A DNA stretch of 64,000 bases, taken from contig DASYBU010000046.1 in assembly GCA_036500605.1 (NCBI GenBank), positions 124,001-188,000 on the forward strand, given 5' to 3'. The first letter of the stretch is position 1. Each line of letters starts with the position of its first letter. The notes under the pieces were generated by a model. It ran no database searches and was not told where the DNA came from. It worked only from the letters and a program-made list of their open reading frames with translations. A program made the position numbers and the translations under genes. This document shows, piece by piece, positions 13,359 through 20,904 of the stretch. The stretch comes from JAFALK01 sp036500605 (GTDB lineage: Bacteria; Pseudomonadota; Gammaproteobacteria; Burkholderiales; Burkholderiaceae_C).

Positions 13359-14573
13359 ATGGACACTGCCAAGCACGCAGCCGGGCTCGCCGCCCTCCAG
13401 GGCCTGAAGGTGGTCGAGATGGGTCAGTTGATCGCCGGGCCTTTTGCCGGCAAGACGCTCGGCGAGTTCGGTGCCGAGGTGATCAAGATCGAGGCGCCCC
13501 GTGTGGGCGATCCGCTGCGCAACTGGCGCCTGATCCAGGACGGCACTTCGGTGTGGTGGCAAGTCCAGTCGCGCAACAAGCGTTCGATCGCGCTCGACCT
13601 GCGCAGCCCCGAAGGCCAGGACATCGCGCGCCGGCTGATTGCCGAGGCCGACGTGCTGATCGAGAACTTCCGCCCCGGCACGCTTGAAGGCTGGGGCATG
13701 AGCTACGAGGAACTCGCCCAGCTCAACCCGGGTTTGGTGATGCTGCGCATCTCGGGCTACGGCCAGACCGGCCCTTACCGCGATCTGCCCGGCTTCGGCG
13801 CGATCGGTGAGGCGATGGGCGGCCTGCGCCACCTGACCGGCGAGCCGGGCCGCGTGCCGGTGCGCTGCGGCATCTCGATCGGCGACACGCTCGCCGCGCT
13901 GCACGGCACGATCGGCATCCTGACCGCGCTCTACCACCGCAAGGTCAACGGCGGCCAGGGGCAGGTGATCGACGTGGCGCTGCACGAGGCGGTCTACAAC
14001 GTGATGGAAAGCCTGATTCCCGAGTACAGCGCTTTCGGTGCCGTGCGCGAAGCGGCGGGCAGCGCCTTGCCCGGCATCGCGCCCTCGAACGCCTATCGCT
14101 GCAACGACGGCTTCGTGCTGATCGCGGGAAACGGCGACAGCATCTTCAAGCGGCTGATGCAGTCGATTGGCCGTGAGGATCTGGGCAGCGACCCCGCGCT
14201 GGCCAGCAATGCCGGCCGGGTGGCGCGCGTCGCTGAAATCGACCAGGCGATCGAAGCGTGGACGCTGACGCGATCGGTCGCCGAAGTGCTCTCGCTGCTG
14301 GGCGACGCGAACGTGCCGGCGGGCAAGGTCTACACGGCCCAGGACATCGTCGAAGACCCGCACTACCAGGCTCGTGACATGATCCTGCGCCAGACCACGC
14401 GCGACGGCCGCGAGCTCGACGTGCCCGGCATCGTGCCCAAGCTGATGGGCACGCCGGGCAGCGTGCGCTCCTCCGCGCCACGGCTGGGCGACGACACCGA
14501 CGCCGTGCTGAACGAGCTCGGTTTCTCGGGCGAAGACATTGCCGCGCTGCGTGCGCGGAAGGTGGTCGCATGA
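13359..14573 (+). CDS. CaiB/BaiF-type (class III) CoA-transferase
   Basis: A 404-residue CoA-transferase that would move CoA from a donor such as succinyl-CoA to a carboxylic acid. Family features are the N-terminal LEGLKVVEMGQLIAGPF-like start, an NxRSPEGQDIARRL-type region, and the probable catalytic Asp 176 in SIGDTLAAL. Length matches the family. A strong GAGGAGAG ribosome binding site precedes the ATG. The stop overlaps the ATG of the next gene (HMG-CoA-lyase family) by 4 bp, so activation and cleavage of the same substrate is likely. Substrate specificity is not visible. Confidence 0.92.
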   Translation: MDTAKHAAGLAALQGLKVVEMGQLIAGPFAGKTLGEFGAEVIKIEAPRVGDPLRNWRLIQDGTSVWWQVQSRNKRSIALDLRSPEGQDIARRLIAEADVLIENFRPGTLEGWGMSYEELAQLNPGLVMLRISGYGQTGPYRDLPGFGAIGEAMGGLRHLTGEPGRVPVRCGISIGDTLAALHGTIGILTALYHRKVNGGQGQVIDVALHEAVYNVMESLIPEYSAFGAVREAAGSALPGIAPSNAYRCNDGFVLIAGNGDSIFKRLMQSIGREDLGSDPALASNAGRVARVAEIDQAIEAWTLTRSVAEVLSLLGDANVPAGKVYTAQDIVEDPHYQARDMILRQTTRDGRELDVPGIVPKLMGTPGSVRSSAPRLGDDTDAVLNELGFSGEDIAALRARKVVA

Positions 14574-15559
14574 GCGACGACCACAGCGCCGTCTGGAACG
14601 GTGCCCGGCAGCGCATCCACCTGCAGGAGGTGGGCACGCGTGACGGCTTGCAGGTCGAAGAAGCCTTTGTGCCGACCGAGGACAAGATCGCTCTGGTCAA
14701 CGCCTTGTCGCGCGCCGGCATGGCCAAGATCGAGGTGACGGCCTTCGTGTCGCCCAAGGCCATCCCCGCGCTGCGCGACGCCGAAACCGTGCTGCGCGAA
14801 ATCCAGCGCGTGCCCGGTGTGGTCTACAGCGCGCTGGTCCCGAATGCGCGCGGCGCCGAACGTGCCATCGAGTCACGCGCCGATGAACTCAATCTCGTGA
14901 TGTCGGCCAGCGAGAGCCATAACCTCGCCAATCTGCGCATGACGCGGGCGCAGTCCTTCGCGGCCCTGCATGAGGTGAACGCGCTGGCCCGGCAGGCCGG
15001 CGCGGCCGTCAACGTCTCCTTGTCCTGCTCCTTCGGCTGCCCGATGGAGGGAGACGTGCCGAGCACCTCGGTCCTCGACTGGTGCGAGCGCTTCGTGAAT
15101 GAGTTCGGCGCACACGGCGTCACCTTGTGCGACACCACCGGCATGGCCTATCCGAGCCAGGTCGCGGCGCTGACGCGCGCCTTCCGCGAGCGTTGGGCTG
15201 ATACCGAACTGACCCTGCACTTCCACAACACGCGCGGCATGGGCCTTGCCAATGTGCTGGCCGGCATCGACGCCGGCGCCAACCGTTTCGACGCCTCGCT
15301 CGGCGGCATCGGCGGCTGCCCTTATGCACCGGGCGCCACCGGCAACGTCTGCACCGAAGAGATCGCGCACGCCCTGGAACTGATGGCTTATGACACCGGC
15401 GTCAACCTGGCGAGCCTGATCGATGCCTCGATGCATCTGCCGGCGCTGCTGGGCCACGACGTTCCGAGCCAGATCCTCAAGGCGGGGCGGCGGCTCGATC
15501 TGCATCCGCTGCCGGCGGATTTTGAGGCGGTGCGGGAGCGGGCGCTGGGACGCGGATAG
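14570..15559 (+). CDS. Hydroxymethylglutaryl-CoA lyase family protein
   Basis: A 329-residue TIM-barrel lyase of the HMG-CoA lyase family, which splits 3-hydroxy-3-methylglutaryl-CoA into acetyl-CoA and acetoacetate. Visible landmarks are QEVGTRDGLQ (catalytic Arg-Asp), VSLSCSFGCPMEG, LHFHNTRGMG (metal-binding histidines) and GGIGGCPYAPGATGNV (the catalytic Cys loop). All main active-site motifs are intact. It is translationally coupled to the CoA-transferase and lies downstream of an organic-acid permease rather than within a leucine-degradation cluster. Its substrate could therefore be free 3-hydroxy-3-methylglutarate or a related hydroxyacid. This is an inference from context. Confidence 0.9.
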   Translation: MSDDHSAVWNGARQRIHLQEVGTRDGLQVEEAFVPTEDKIALVNALSRAGMAKIEVTAFVSPKAIPALRDAETVLREIQRVPGVVYSALVPNARGAERAIESRADELNLVMSASESHNLANLRMTRAQSFAALHEVNALARQAGAAVNVSLSCSFGCPMEGDVPSTSVLDWCERFVNEFGAHGVTLCDTTGMAYPSQVAALTRAFRERWADTELTLHFHNTRGMGLANVLAGIDAGANRFDASLGGIGGCPYAPGATGNVCTEEIAHALELMAYDTGVNLASLIDASMHLPALLGHDVPSQILKAGRRLDLHPLPADFEAVRERALGRG

Positions 15560-15616
15560 GAGATCTGTAGCTTCCAGTCAGGCCGCCGCCATCCGTCCGG
15601 CGCCACGATTTGCCGC

Positions 15617-15649
15617 TTGACATATTTCGATGATTGGCTAATCATCGAA
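15617..15649 (+). promoter_or_regulatory. Promoter and palindromic operator of the ArsR/SdpI-like operon
   Basis: A perfect -35 box TTGACA (15617-15622) is followed 16 bp later by TAATCA (15639-15644). A 10-bp perfect inverted repeat, TTCGATGATT (15626-15635) and AATCATCGAA (15640-15649), lies across the spacer and -10 box. The position is ideal for repression by the ArsR-type protein encoded just downstream. Transcription would begin close to the ATG at 15652. Confidence 0.65.
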
Positions 15650-15651
15650 TC

Positions 15652-15960
15652 ATGAGCCAGATCTTCCGAGCCCTTTCCGACCCGACGCGTCGGCGCGTGC
15701 TGCAACTGCTGCGGCACGGCCCGCTCAGTGCGGGGGAGCTCAGCGAGCAGTTCCGTGTCTCGAAGCCGACCATGTCAGCGCACTTCGCGGTGCTGAGGGA
15801 GGCTGACCTCGTGCACACCGAGAAGACGGGCAAGACGGTCCTGTATCACCTGAAGCTCTCAGTGCTTGAAGAAGCATTGCTGGGCTTCGTCCATTCATTT
15901 GGTGCCGGCGAGGAGAAGCCGGCACCACTGCGCAAAGCCAAGAAGGAGCTTGCACGATGA
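15652..15960 (+). CDS. ArsR-family repressor, SdpR-like
   Basis: A 102-residue winged helix-turn-helix repressor. The recognition region is ELSEQFRVSKPTMSAHFAVL, preceded by FRALSDPTRRRVLQLL, the usual ArsR start. No metal-binding CxC motif is present, so it is more like SdpR autorepressors than metal sensors. The ATG at 15652 is chosen because an in-frame TTG at 15634 would lie upstream of the -10 box. The stop overlaps the next ATG (ATGATG), and the next gene is a small membrane protein, the arrangement known from sdpR-sdpI. A palindromic operator overlaps its own promoter, suggesting autoregulation. Confidence 0.88.
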   Translation: MSQIFRALSDPTRRRVLQLLRHGPLSAGELSEQFRVSKPTMSAHFAVLREADLVHTEKTGKTVLYHLKLSVLEEALLGFVHSFGAGEEKPAPLRKAKKELAR

Positions 15961-16340
15961 TGAACAAGGAAATCAAGGGCGCGCTGTTTTTGGCCGGCGG
16001 CATGCTGGCCGTGGCGCTCTGCGCGAGCCAGGCGCGCAAGCTGGGCTATGTCGATGACGACACGGTGACCCGGGTCGTCATCGGCCTCAACGGCCTCATG
16101 ATCGCCTGGTACGGCAATCGGCTGCCCAAGGCTTTCGTGCCGAACGCGCAGGCGCGCCGCGCGCGGCGCGTGGCCGGTTGGTCGCAGGTGATCAGCGGGC
16201 TGATCTACACGGGGCTGTTCGCCTTTGCGCCGCTGCCGGTGGCTTACTGGGGCGGCTTCGCAGCCGTGCTCGCCGGAATCGCGGTGACGATCGGCTATTG
16301 CTTCTCGTTGAAGGCGCAGTGCAGGGCCGGAGCCGCCTGA
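15957..16340 (+). CDS. Small membrane protein, possibly SdpI-like
   Basis: A 127-residue protein with about three to four hydrophobic helices (roughly residues 7-24, 40-55, 76-92 and 97-117). A middle segment GLMIAWYGNRLPKAF resembles the SdpI-family signature region. In Bacillus, SdpI is an immunity membrane protein paired with SdpR; no toxin gene is seen here. Assignment rests on gene pairing and weak motif likeness. It overlaps the ArsR gene by 4 bp and is almost in contact with the convergent rnm gene. Confidence 0.65.
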   Translation: MMNKEIKGALFLAGGMLAVALCASQARKLGYVDDDTVTRVVIGLNGLMIAWYGNRLPKAFVPNAQARRARRVAGWSQVISGLIYTGLFAFAPLPVAYWGGFAAVLAGIAVTIGYCFSLKAQCRAGAA

Positions 16341-16348
16341 TCAGCGCG

Positions 16349-17218
16349 TCACTGGGCCGGCCGATGAATCCGATGCTCGAGCGCGCCCCACACCGGCTTG
16401 AGCCTGCCGGGCAGCAGATCGAGCAGGCCGAGATCGATGCGGCTCTCGTCAGGCGAATGGAAGTCGGAGCCGCGCGAAGCGAGCATGTCGAACTCGACGG
16501 CCGTTTCGGCATAACGCACGGCTTCAGCGGCGGTGTGGCTGCCGGTCACGACTTCGATGCCGCGCCCGCCGTGGGCGATGAACTCGGTGATCAGGGCGTA
16601 TTCCTCGGTCGGCGAGAAACCATAGCGCGCGGGATGCGCGATCACGGCCTGGCCACCGGCTTCCAGCACCCAGCGCACCGCGTCTGACAGCTTGGCCCAG
16701 CGGTGCTCCACATAGCCGGGCTTGCCTTCGGTCAGGTAGCGGCGGAAGACCTCGGAGACATCGGCGCAATGGCCGGCCTCGACGAGGAAGCGCGCGAAAT
16801 GCGTGCGTGAGATCAGCTCGGGATTGCCGACATATTTGAGCGCGCCCTCGAAAGCGCCAGGGATGCCCGCCGCGGCGAGACCCGCCGCCATCTCGCGGCC
16901 GCGCTGCTCGCGCCCGCCGCGCGTGGTGCGCAGGCCTTGCACCAGCTGTTCGTTCTGGTGATCAAAACCAAGGCCGACGATGTGCACGACCTTGCCGGCA
17001 AACGTGACCGAGATCTCGGTGCCGGTCAGGTAAGGCATGCCCAACGCCAGCGCGGCATCGAGCGCGCGTTGCTGGCCGCCGATCTCGTCATGGTCGGTCA
17101 GGGCCCACAGCTCGACGCCGTTGGCCTGGGCACGCGCGGCCAGCGCCTCGGGCTCCAGCGTGCCGTCGGAGACCTTGGAGTGGCAGTGCAGATCGGCGTT
17201 CAGGATGGGCGTGTTCAC
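16349..17218 (-). CDS. rnm: PHP-domain phosphoesterase RNase AM (YciV/TrpH family)
   Basis: A 289-residue PHP-family metal-dependent phosphoesterase. Metal-binding motifs are clear: DLHCHSKVSDG near the start, TDHDEIGG near residue 40, GTEIS near residue 66, a mid-protein HIVGLGFDH, AHPARYGFS and the C-terminal GSDFHSPDE. The sequence aligns along its length with E. coli YciV, which removes nucleotides from 5' RNA ends and hydrolyses 3',5'-nucleoside bisphosphates. The start is the ATG in complement at 17218. It is alone on its strand between the SdpI-like gene and the chemoreceptor. Confidence 0.88.
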   Translation of the reverse strand: MNTPILNADLHCHSKVSDGTLEPEALAARAQANGVELWALTDHDEIGGQQRALDAALALGMPYLTGTEISVTFAGKVVHIVGLGFDHQNEQLVQGLRTTRGGREQRGREMAAGLAAAGIPGAFEGALKYVGNPELISRTHFARFLVEAGHCADVSEVFRRYLTEGKPGYVEHRWAKLSDAVRWVLEAGGQAVIAHPARYGFSPTEEYALITEFIAHGGRGIEVVTGSHTAAEAVRYAETAVEFDMLASRGSDFHSPDESRIDLGLLDLLPGRLKPVWGALEHRIHRPAQ

Positions 17219-17241
17219 GCATCGATTCTAGGACTGCGGGC

Positions 17242-18798
17242 TCAGCGGGCCAGCCGGAAGCTGCTGATGGCCTCTGACAAGCCGAGGGCTTGTTCCTTGA
17301 GGCTCGAAGCCGCCGCCGCGCCTTGCTCCACCAGCGCGGCGTTCTGCTGCGTCATCTGGTCGAGCGTGCCGATGGCCTGGCCGACCTCGCCGATGCTGTT
17401 GCTCTGCTCGCTGGTGGAGGAGGTGATCTCGCCCATGATGTCGGTCACGCGCTGCACCGAGCTGACGATCTCGCCCATCGTCGAGCCTGCTTGCGCCACC
17501 AGCGCGGCGCCCGTGTCGATCTTCTCGACCGAGGTGGAGATCAGGGTCTTGATCTCCTTGGCCGCCTGCGCCGAGCGCTGCGCCAGCGAGCGCACCTCGC
17601 TCGCCACCACGGCAAAGCCGCGGCCTTGTTCACCGGCGCGCGCCGCTTCCACCGCGGCGTTCAGCGCAAGGATGTTGGTCTGGAAGGCGATGCCGTCGAT
17701 GGTGCCGATGATGTCGTTGATCTTCTTGGAGCTGGCGCTGATCTCGTCCATCGTCGAGACCACTTGCGACACGACCGCACCGCCGCGCGTGGCGACGCTC
17801 GAAGCGCTGGCCGCGAGCTGGTTCGCCTGCCGTGCGGAATCAGCGTTATGGCGCACGTTCTCGGTCAGTTGCTCCATCGAGGAGGCGGTTTCTTCGAGAT
17901 TGGCGGCGGCCTGTTCGGTGCGGGCCGACAGATCATGATTGCCCATCGCGACCTCGGTGGCCGCGACCTGGATCGACTCTGCGCCCTGGCGCACGCGGCT
18001 CACGATCGAGCGCAGGCCGGCCTGCATCTGCACCAGGCTTTGCGAGAGCTGGGTCATCTCGTCCTTGCCGTCGACGGACAGATGTTCGTCGAGCGCGCCG
18101 CTTTCCACGGCGGCGGCGAAGCGGATGCTGTCATTCACGGGCGCGAGGATCGAGGTGGCGATGCGCCAACCCACGGTGACGGCGAGCAGCACGCCAATGA
18201 TCAGCACGCTCCAGATCACCGCCGTGACGGTGCTGTAGACACGCGATACCTTCTCATGCGCCTGCTCGGTGAATTGATCGACCAGGCCGATCGCCTTGAT
18301 CAGGTCCTGCTCGGCTTGCACGCCGCGCTTGGCGGCGGGTTCGGTCGCGGTCCAGGAGCCGTTCAGGTCGGAACCGAGATCGCCCGAGGCGAGCTTCTCG
18401 ACCACCGGCGACATCGTGCTGCGGTAGCCGGCCAGGTTCTCGCCGATGCTCTTGAGGCTGCTCTGCACCTGTGCGTCGTCGCTGCGCTGCTGCATGTCCT
18501 TGAGCGCCTTGTCGGCCGTGTCCAGCGCGGCCTTCCAGTTCTTCTCGGCGGCGTTGAAATCGGTGACGCCGAAGCCAGCCATCATCATGTCCTTCTCGTG
18601 CAGGCGCGCAGCCAGCAACGAGGAGTGCAGGGTGTCGACATCGCGCAGCGAACCGACCACGCCGTTGGTGAAGGTGTCGAAGGCCTGGTCCATCGTGCGC
18701 GTGGCCAGCCAGCCGCCGATGCCGAGCACCAGCATCAGCACGAGCATCAGGCCAAAGCCCAGGCCCAGGCGCAGTTTGATCGACAGTTGGCGCAGCAT
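17242..18798 (-). CDS. Methyl-accepting chemotaxis protein
   Basis: A 518-residue transmembrane chemoreceptor. The first membrane helix (about 11-31) is followed by a four-helix-bundle periplasmic sensor, a second membrane helix (about 190-212), HAMP, and a cytoplasmic signalling domain with the conserved hairpin containing QTNILALNAAVEAARAGEQG. It lacks a C-terminal CheR-binding pentapeptide. The start at 18798 gives a sequence beginning MLRQLSIKL and is preceded by GAGGGAA; a longer in-frame extension to 18948 reads through poorly conserved sequence and is rejected. The ligand is unknown. The neighbouring c-di-GMP gene on the same strand hints at a motility theme. Confidence 0.93.
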   Translation of the reverse strand: MLRQLSIKLRLGLGFGLMLVLMLVLGIGGWLATRTMDQAFDTFTNGVVGSLRDVDTLHSSLLAARLHEKDMMMAGFGVTDFNAAEKNWKAALDTADKALKDMQQRSDDAQVQSSLKSIGENLAGYRSTMSPVVEKLASGDLGSDLNGSWTATEPAAKRGVQAEQDLIKAIGLVDQFTEQAHEKVSRVYSTVTAVIWSVLIIGVLLAVTVGWRIATSILAPVNDSIRFAAAVESGALDEHLSVDGKDEMTQLSQSLVQMQAGLRSIVSRVRQGAESIQVAATEVAMGNHDLSARTEQAAANLEETASSMEQLTENVRHNADSARQANQLAASASSVATRGGAVVSQVVSTMDEISASSKKINDIIGTIDGIAFQTNILALNAAVEAARAGEQGRGFAVVASEVRSLAQRSAQAAKEIKTLISTSVEKIDTGAALVAQAGSTMGEIVSSVQRVTDIMGEITSSTSEQSNSIGEVGQAIGTLDQMTQQNAALVEQGAAAASSLKEQALGLSEAISSFRLAR

Positions 18799-18951
18799 TT
18801 CGGGTTCCCTCGAATCTTGGAATTGATGTTGCGGGCAGCAGCGCCGCAAGAAGCCGACATTATGAAGAAAGCTAACGCCAAGAGTAAGCGTATACCCTAG
18901 GTCTTCCGAGACGAAGTGCCGGTTTCGTCCGGGCGGCTCGCGCCCCATGCG

Positions 18952-20772
18952 CTAGATCAGCGTGGCGGCATCCACGGGGACGTCGGATTCAGCGGCCGCC
19001 GTGCGCCGGCAGACGAAGTAACGGCTCTTGCCGATGCGGCTCTTCACCACATGCTTGGGTTCGATCAGCGCGGCGGAAATCGACTGCGCGTTCTCGTACT
19101 GCCCGGCCTGCACGACCAACACACCCGCGCTGAAGGTGGGCAGCGCATGAAACGATTCCTGGTTCTGCCGGTTGAGCGTGATGTGGCCGCCGTTCTGCAG
19201 ATGCTCGGCCTCGAAGAACTGCTGCGCACCCTTGTCAAACTCGATGCAGATGCCGTCCAGGCGCTGCTGCCAGTCGGGCGAGCACAGCACCATCAGGAAA
19301 TCATCGCCGCCGATATGGCCGACGAAGTCGAGCTCGGGGTCGGCCGCCTGAACGAGCTTGAGCGCCGCGAACTTGATCACCTCGTCGCCGGTGCGGTAGC
19401 CATAGCTGTCGTTGAAGGGCTTGAAATTGTCGAGATCCCAGAGCGCCACGACAAAGGGCCGGCCTTCGGCGATCAGGCCCTCGATATGGTTGTCGATCGG
19501 CACATTGCCGGGCAGCAGGGTCAGCGGGTTGGCGTAGCGGGCCGAGCTGACCTGCAGATCGGACACGGCCTTGAGCAGATCCGAGGTGCGGCCGCTGCCG
19601 AAATATTCACCGTTCTTGGTGACGATGAAGCCATCGACCATCAGGCGCTCATCGAGGTTGGAGACGGTCTCGCTCATTGCGCGCAAGGGCGTCGAGACAT
19701 CGAACACCAGCGGCTGCGGGTCCATCAACACCGTGCAACTGTGGCGTTTGTGGATGTCCAGGAAGAAGCGCTCGGCGCTGCGTTTCAAGACCTGCAGCGA
19801 GCGCAGGATGCCGATGGGGCGGCCGGCGTCGTCAAGCACCGGCATGGCATAGAGCTGCTCGTCGTGCTGGAACATGTCGACCACGGCTTGGCAGTCGATG
19901 CGGGCCGAGACGGTGTGGCCGCGCTGCGCGAGCTGCGCCGCCGTGGCGATGCGCGTGGGCAGCGTGGTGCGCGGCCCTTCGGTGGCGCGCAGCAGGGCGC
20001 TGATCTCGGCGCGCAGCGTGGTGCGCGGCGTGGCGGTGGGGCGCGCAAGCAGATAGCCCTGGCAGACCGGCACGCCCAGGCCGCGCAGCACGTTGAGGTC
20101 GCCGGTCTGTTCGATGCCTTCGGCAATCACGGTGCAGCCGCTGGTGGCCGCCATCTCCAGGATCGAGCGCACGAACTGCTGCTTGAGTGGCTCCTGTGCA
20201 ATGCCGTCGATGAAGTGGCGGTCGACCTTGACGTAGTCGGGCCGGATGTCCATCCAGCGCTTGAGACTGGCAAAGCCTTCGCCCAGATCATCGAGCGCGA
20301 CGACGAAGCCGAGCTGGCGGAAGGCCTGCAGCGTGGCGCTCAGGCGCGCAGGCTCGTCGATGGGCCGCGTTTCGGTGAGCTCGATCACGATGCGCGAGGG
20401 CGGCAGGTCGTGGGCAATGAGGGTCTGCGCCACTTGCGTGACACGCCCTTCGGCGGCCATCAGCGAGTCCACCGTGACATTCAGGAAGAGCTGGCCGGGC
20501 AGGGCCAGTTCACGAAAGCGCGCCAGCGCCTTGCGCACGACCACGCGCTCCAGCTCCACCAGCCGGCCCAGTCGGGCGGCCAGATCGAACAGGACCAGGG
20601 GCGAGTGCAGCGGTGAATCGGCCGGGCCGCGCGTCAGGGCTTCGTAGCCGAGGATGGTGCCGCGGTTGACGTCAACCAGCGGCTGGAAATGGATCTCGAT
20701 GTTTTGCTGGCCGATCAGCGCGGAAAGCTGAAGGGCCAGAGGATCGTGGCGAGGCGTGAGGGGTTCGGGCAT
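18952..20772 (-). CDS. EAL-CBS-GGDEF cyclic-di-GMP protein
   Basis: A 606-residue cytosolic protein. The N-terminal EAL domain (about 5-245) keeps the phosphodiesterase residues: EALTRGP, LFLNVT, IELTET, ALDDLG, VKVD, AEGIEQ and CQGYLLARP. A pair of CBS repeats (about 265-410) follows; these often bind adenine nucleotides. The C-terminal GGDEF domain (about 425-580) has GGDDF in place of GGDEF, so cyclase activity is uncertain. The likely role is c-di-GMP breakdown tuned by nucleotide or GTP binding. No membrane segment is present. The start is the ATG at 20772. Confidence 0.9.
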   Translation of the reverse strand: MPEPLTPRHDPLALQLSALIGQQNIEIHFQPLVDVNRGTILGYEALTRGPADSPLHSPLVLFDLAARLGRLVELERVVVRKALARFRELALPGQLFLNVTVDSLMAAEGRVTQVAQTLIAHDLPPSRIVIELTETRPIDEPARLSATLQAFRQLGFVVALDDLGEGFASLKRWMDIRPDYVKVDRHFIDGIAQEPLKQQFVRSILEMAATSGCTVIAEGIEQTGDLNVLRGLGVPVCQGYLLARPTATPRTTLRAEISALLRATEGPRTTLPTRIATAAQLAQRGHTVSARIDCQAVVDMFQHDEQLYAMPVLDDAGRPIGILRSLQVLKRSAERFFLDIHKRHSCTVLMDPQPLVFDVSTPLRAMSETVSNLDERLMVDGFIVTKNGEYFGSGRTSDLLKAVSDLQVSSARYANPLTLLPGNVPIDNHIEGLIAEGRPFVVALWDLDNFKPFNDSYGYRTGDEVIKFAALKLVQAADPELDFVGHIGGDDFLMVLCSPDWQQRLDGICIEFDKGAQQFFEAEHLQNGGHITLNRQNQESFHALPTFSAGVLVVQAGQYENAQSISAALIEPKHVVKSRIGKSRYFVCRRTAAAESDVPVDAATLI

Positions 20773-20904
20773 CGAGGGCTAACGGAGATGTCAAGCTGAC
20801 CCGGGGGCTGGGCCGGCTCGATTGTCCGAAGCACCGATGCATCCTTTGTGACAGCGCTGACACAAAAGTGCAATCTCGCTGCAAGCGTGCAGGCTTCACG
20901 CTGG

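Noticed and set aside
18799..18948. Longer N-terminus for the chemoreceptor
   Set aside because: The extra 50 residues are not membrane-anchor-like and lack a ribosome binding site, whereas 18798 has GAGGGAA upstream.
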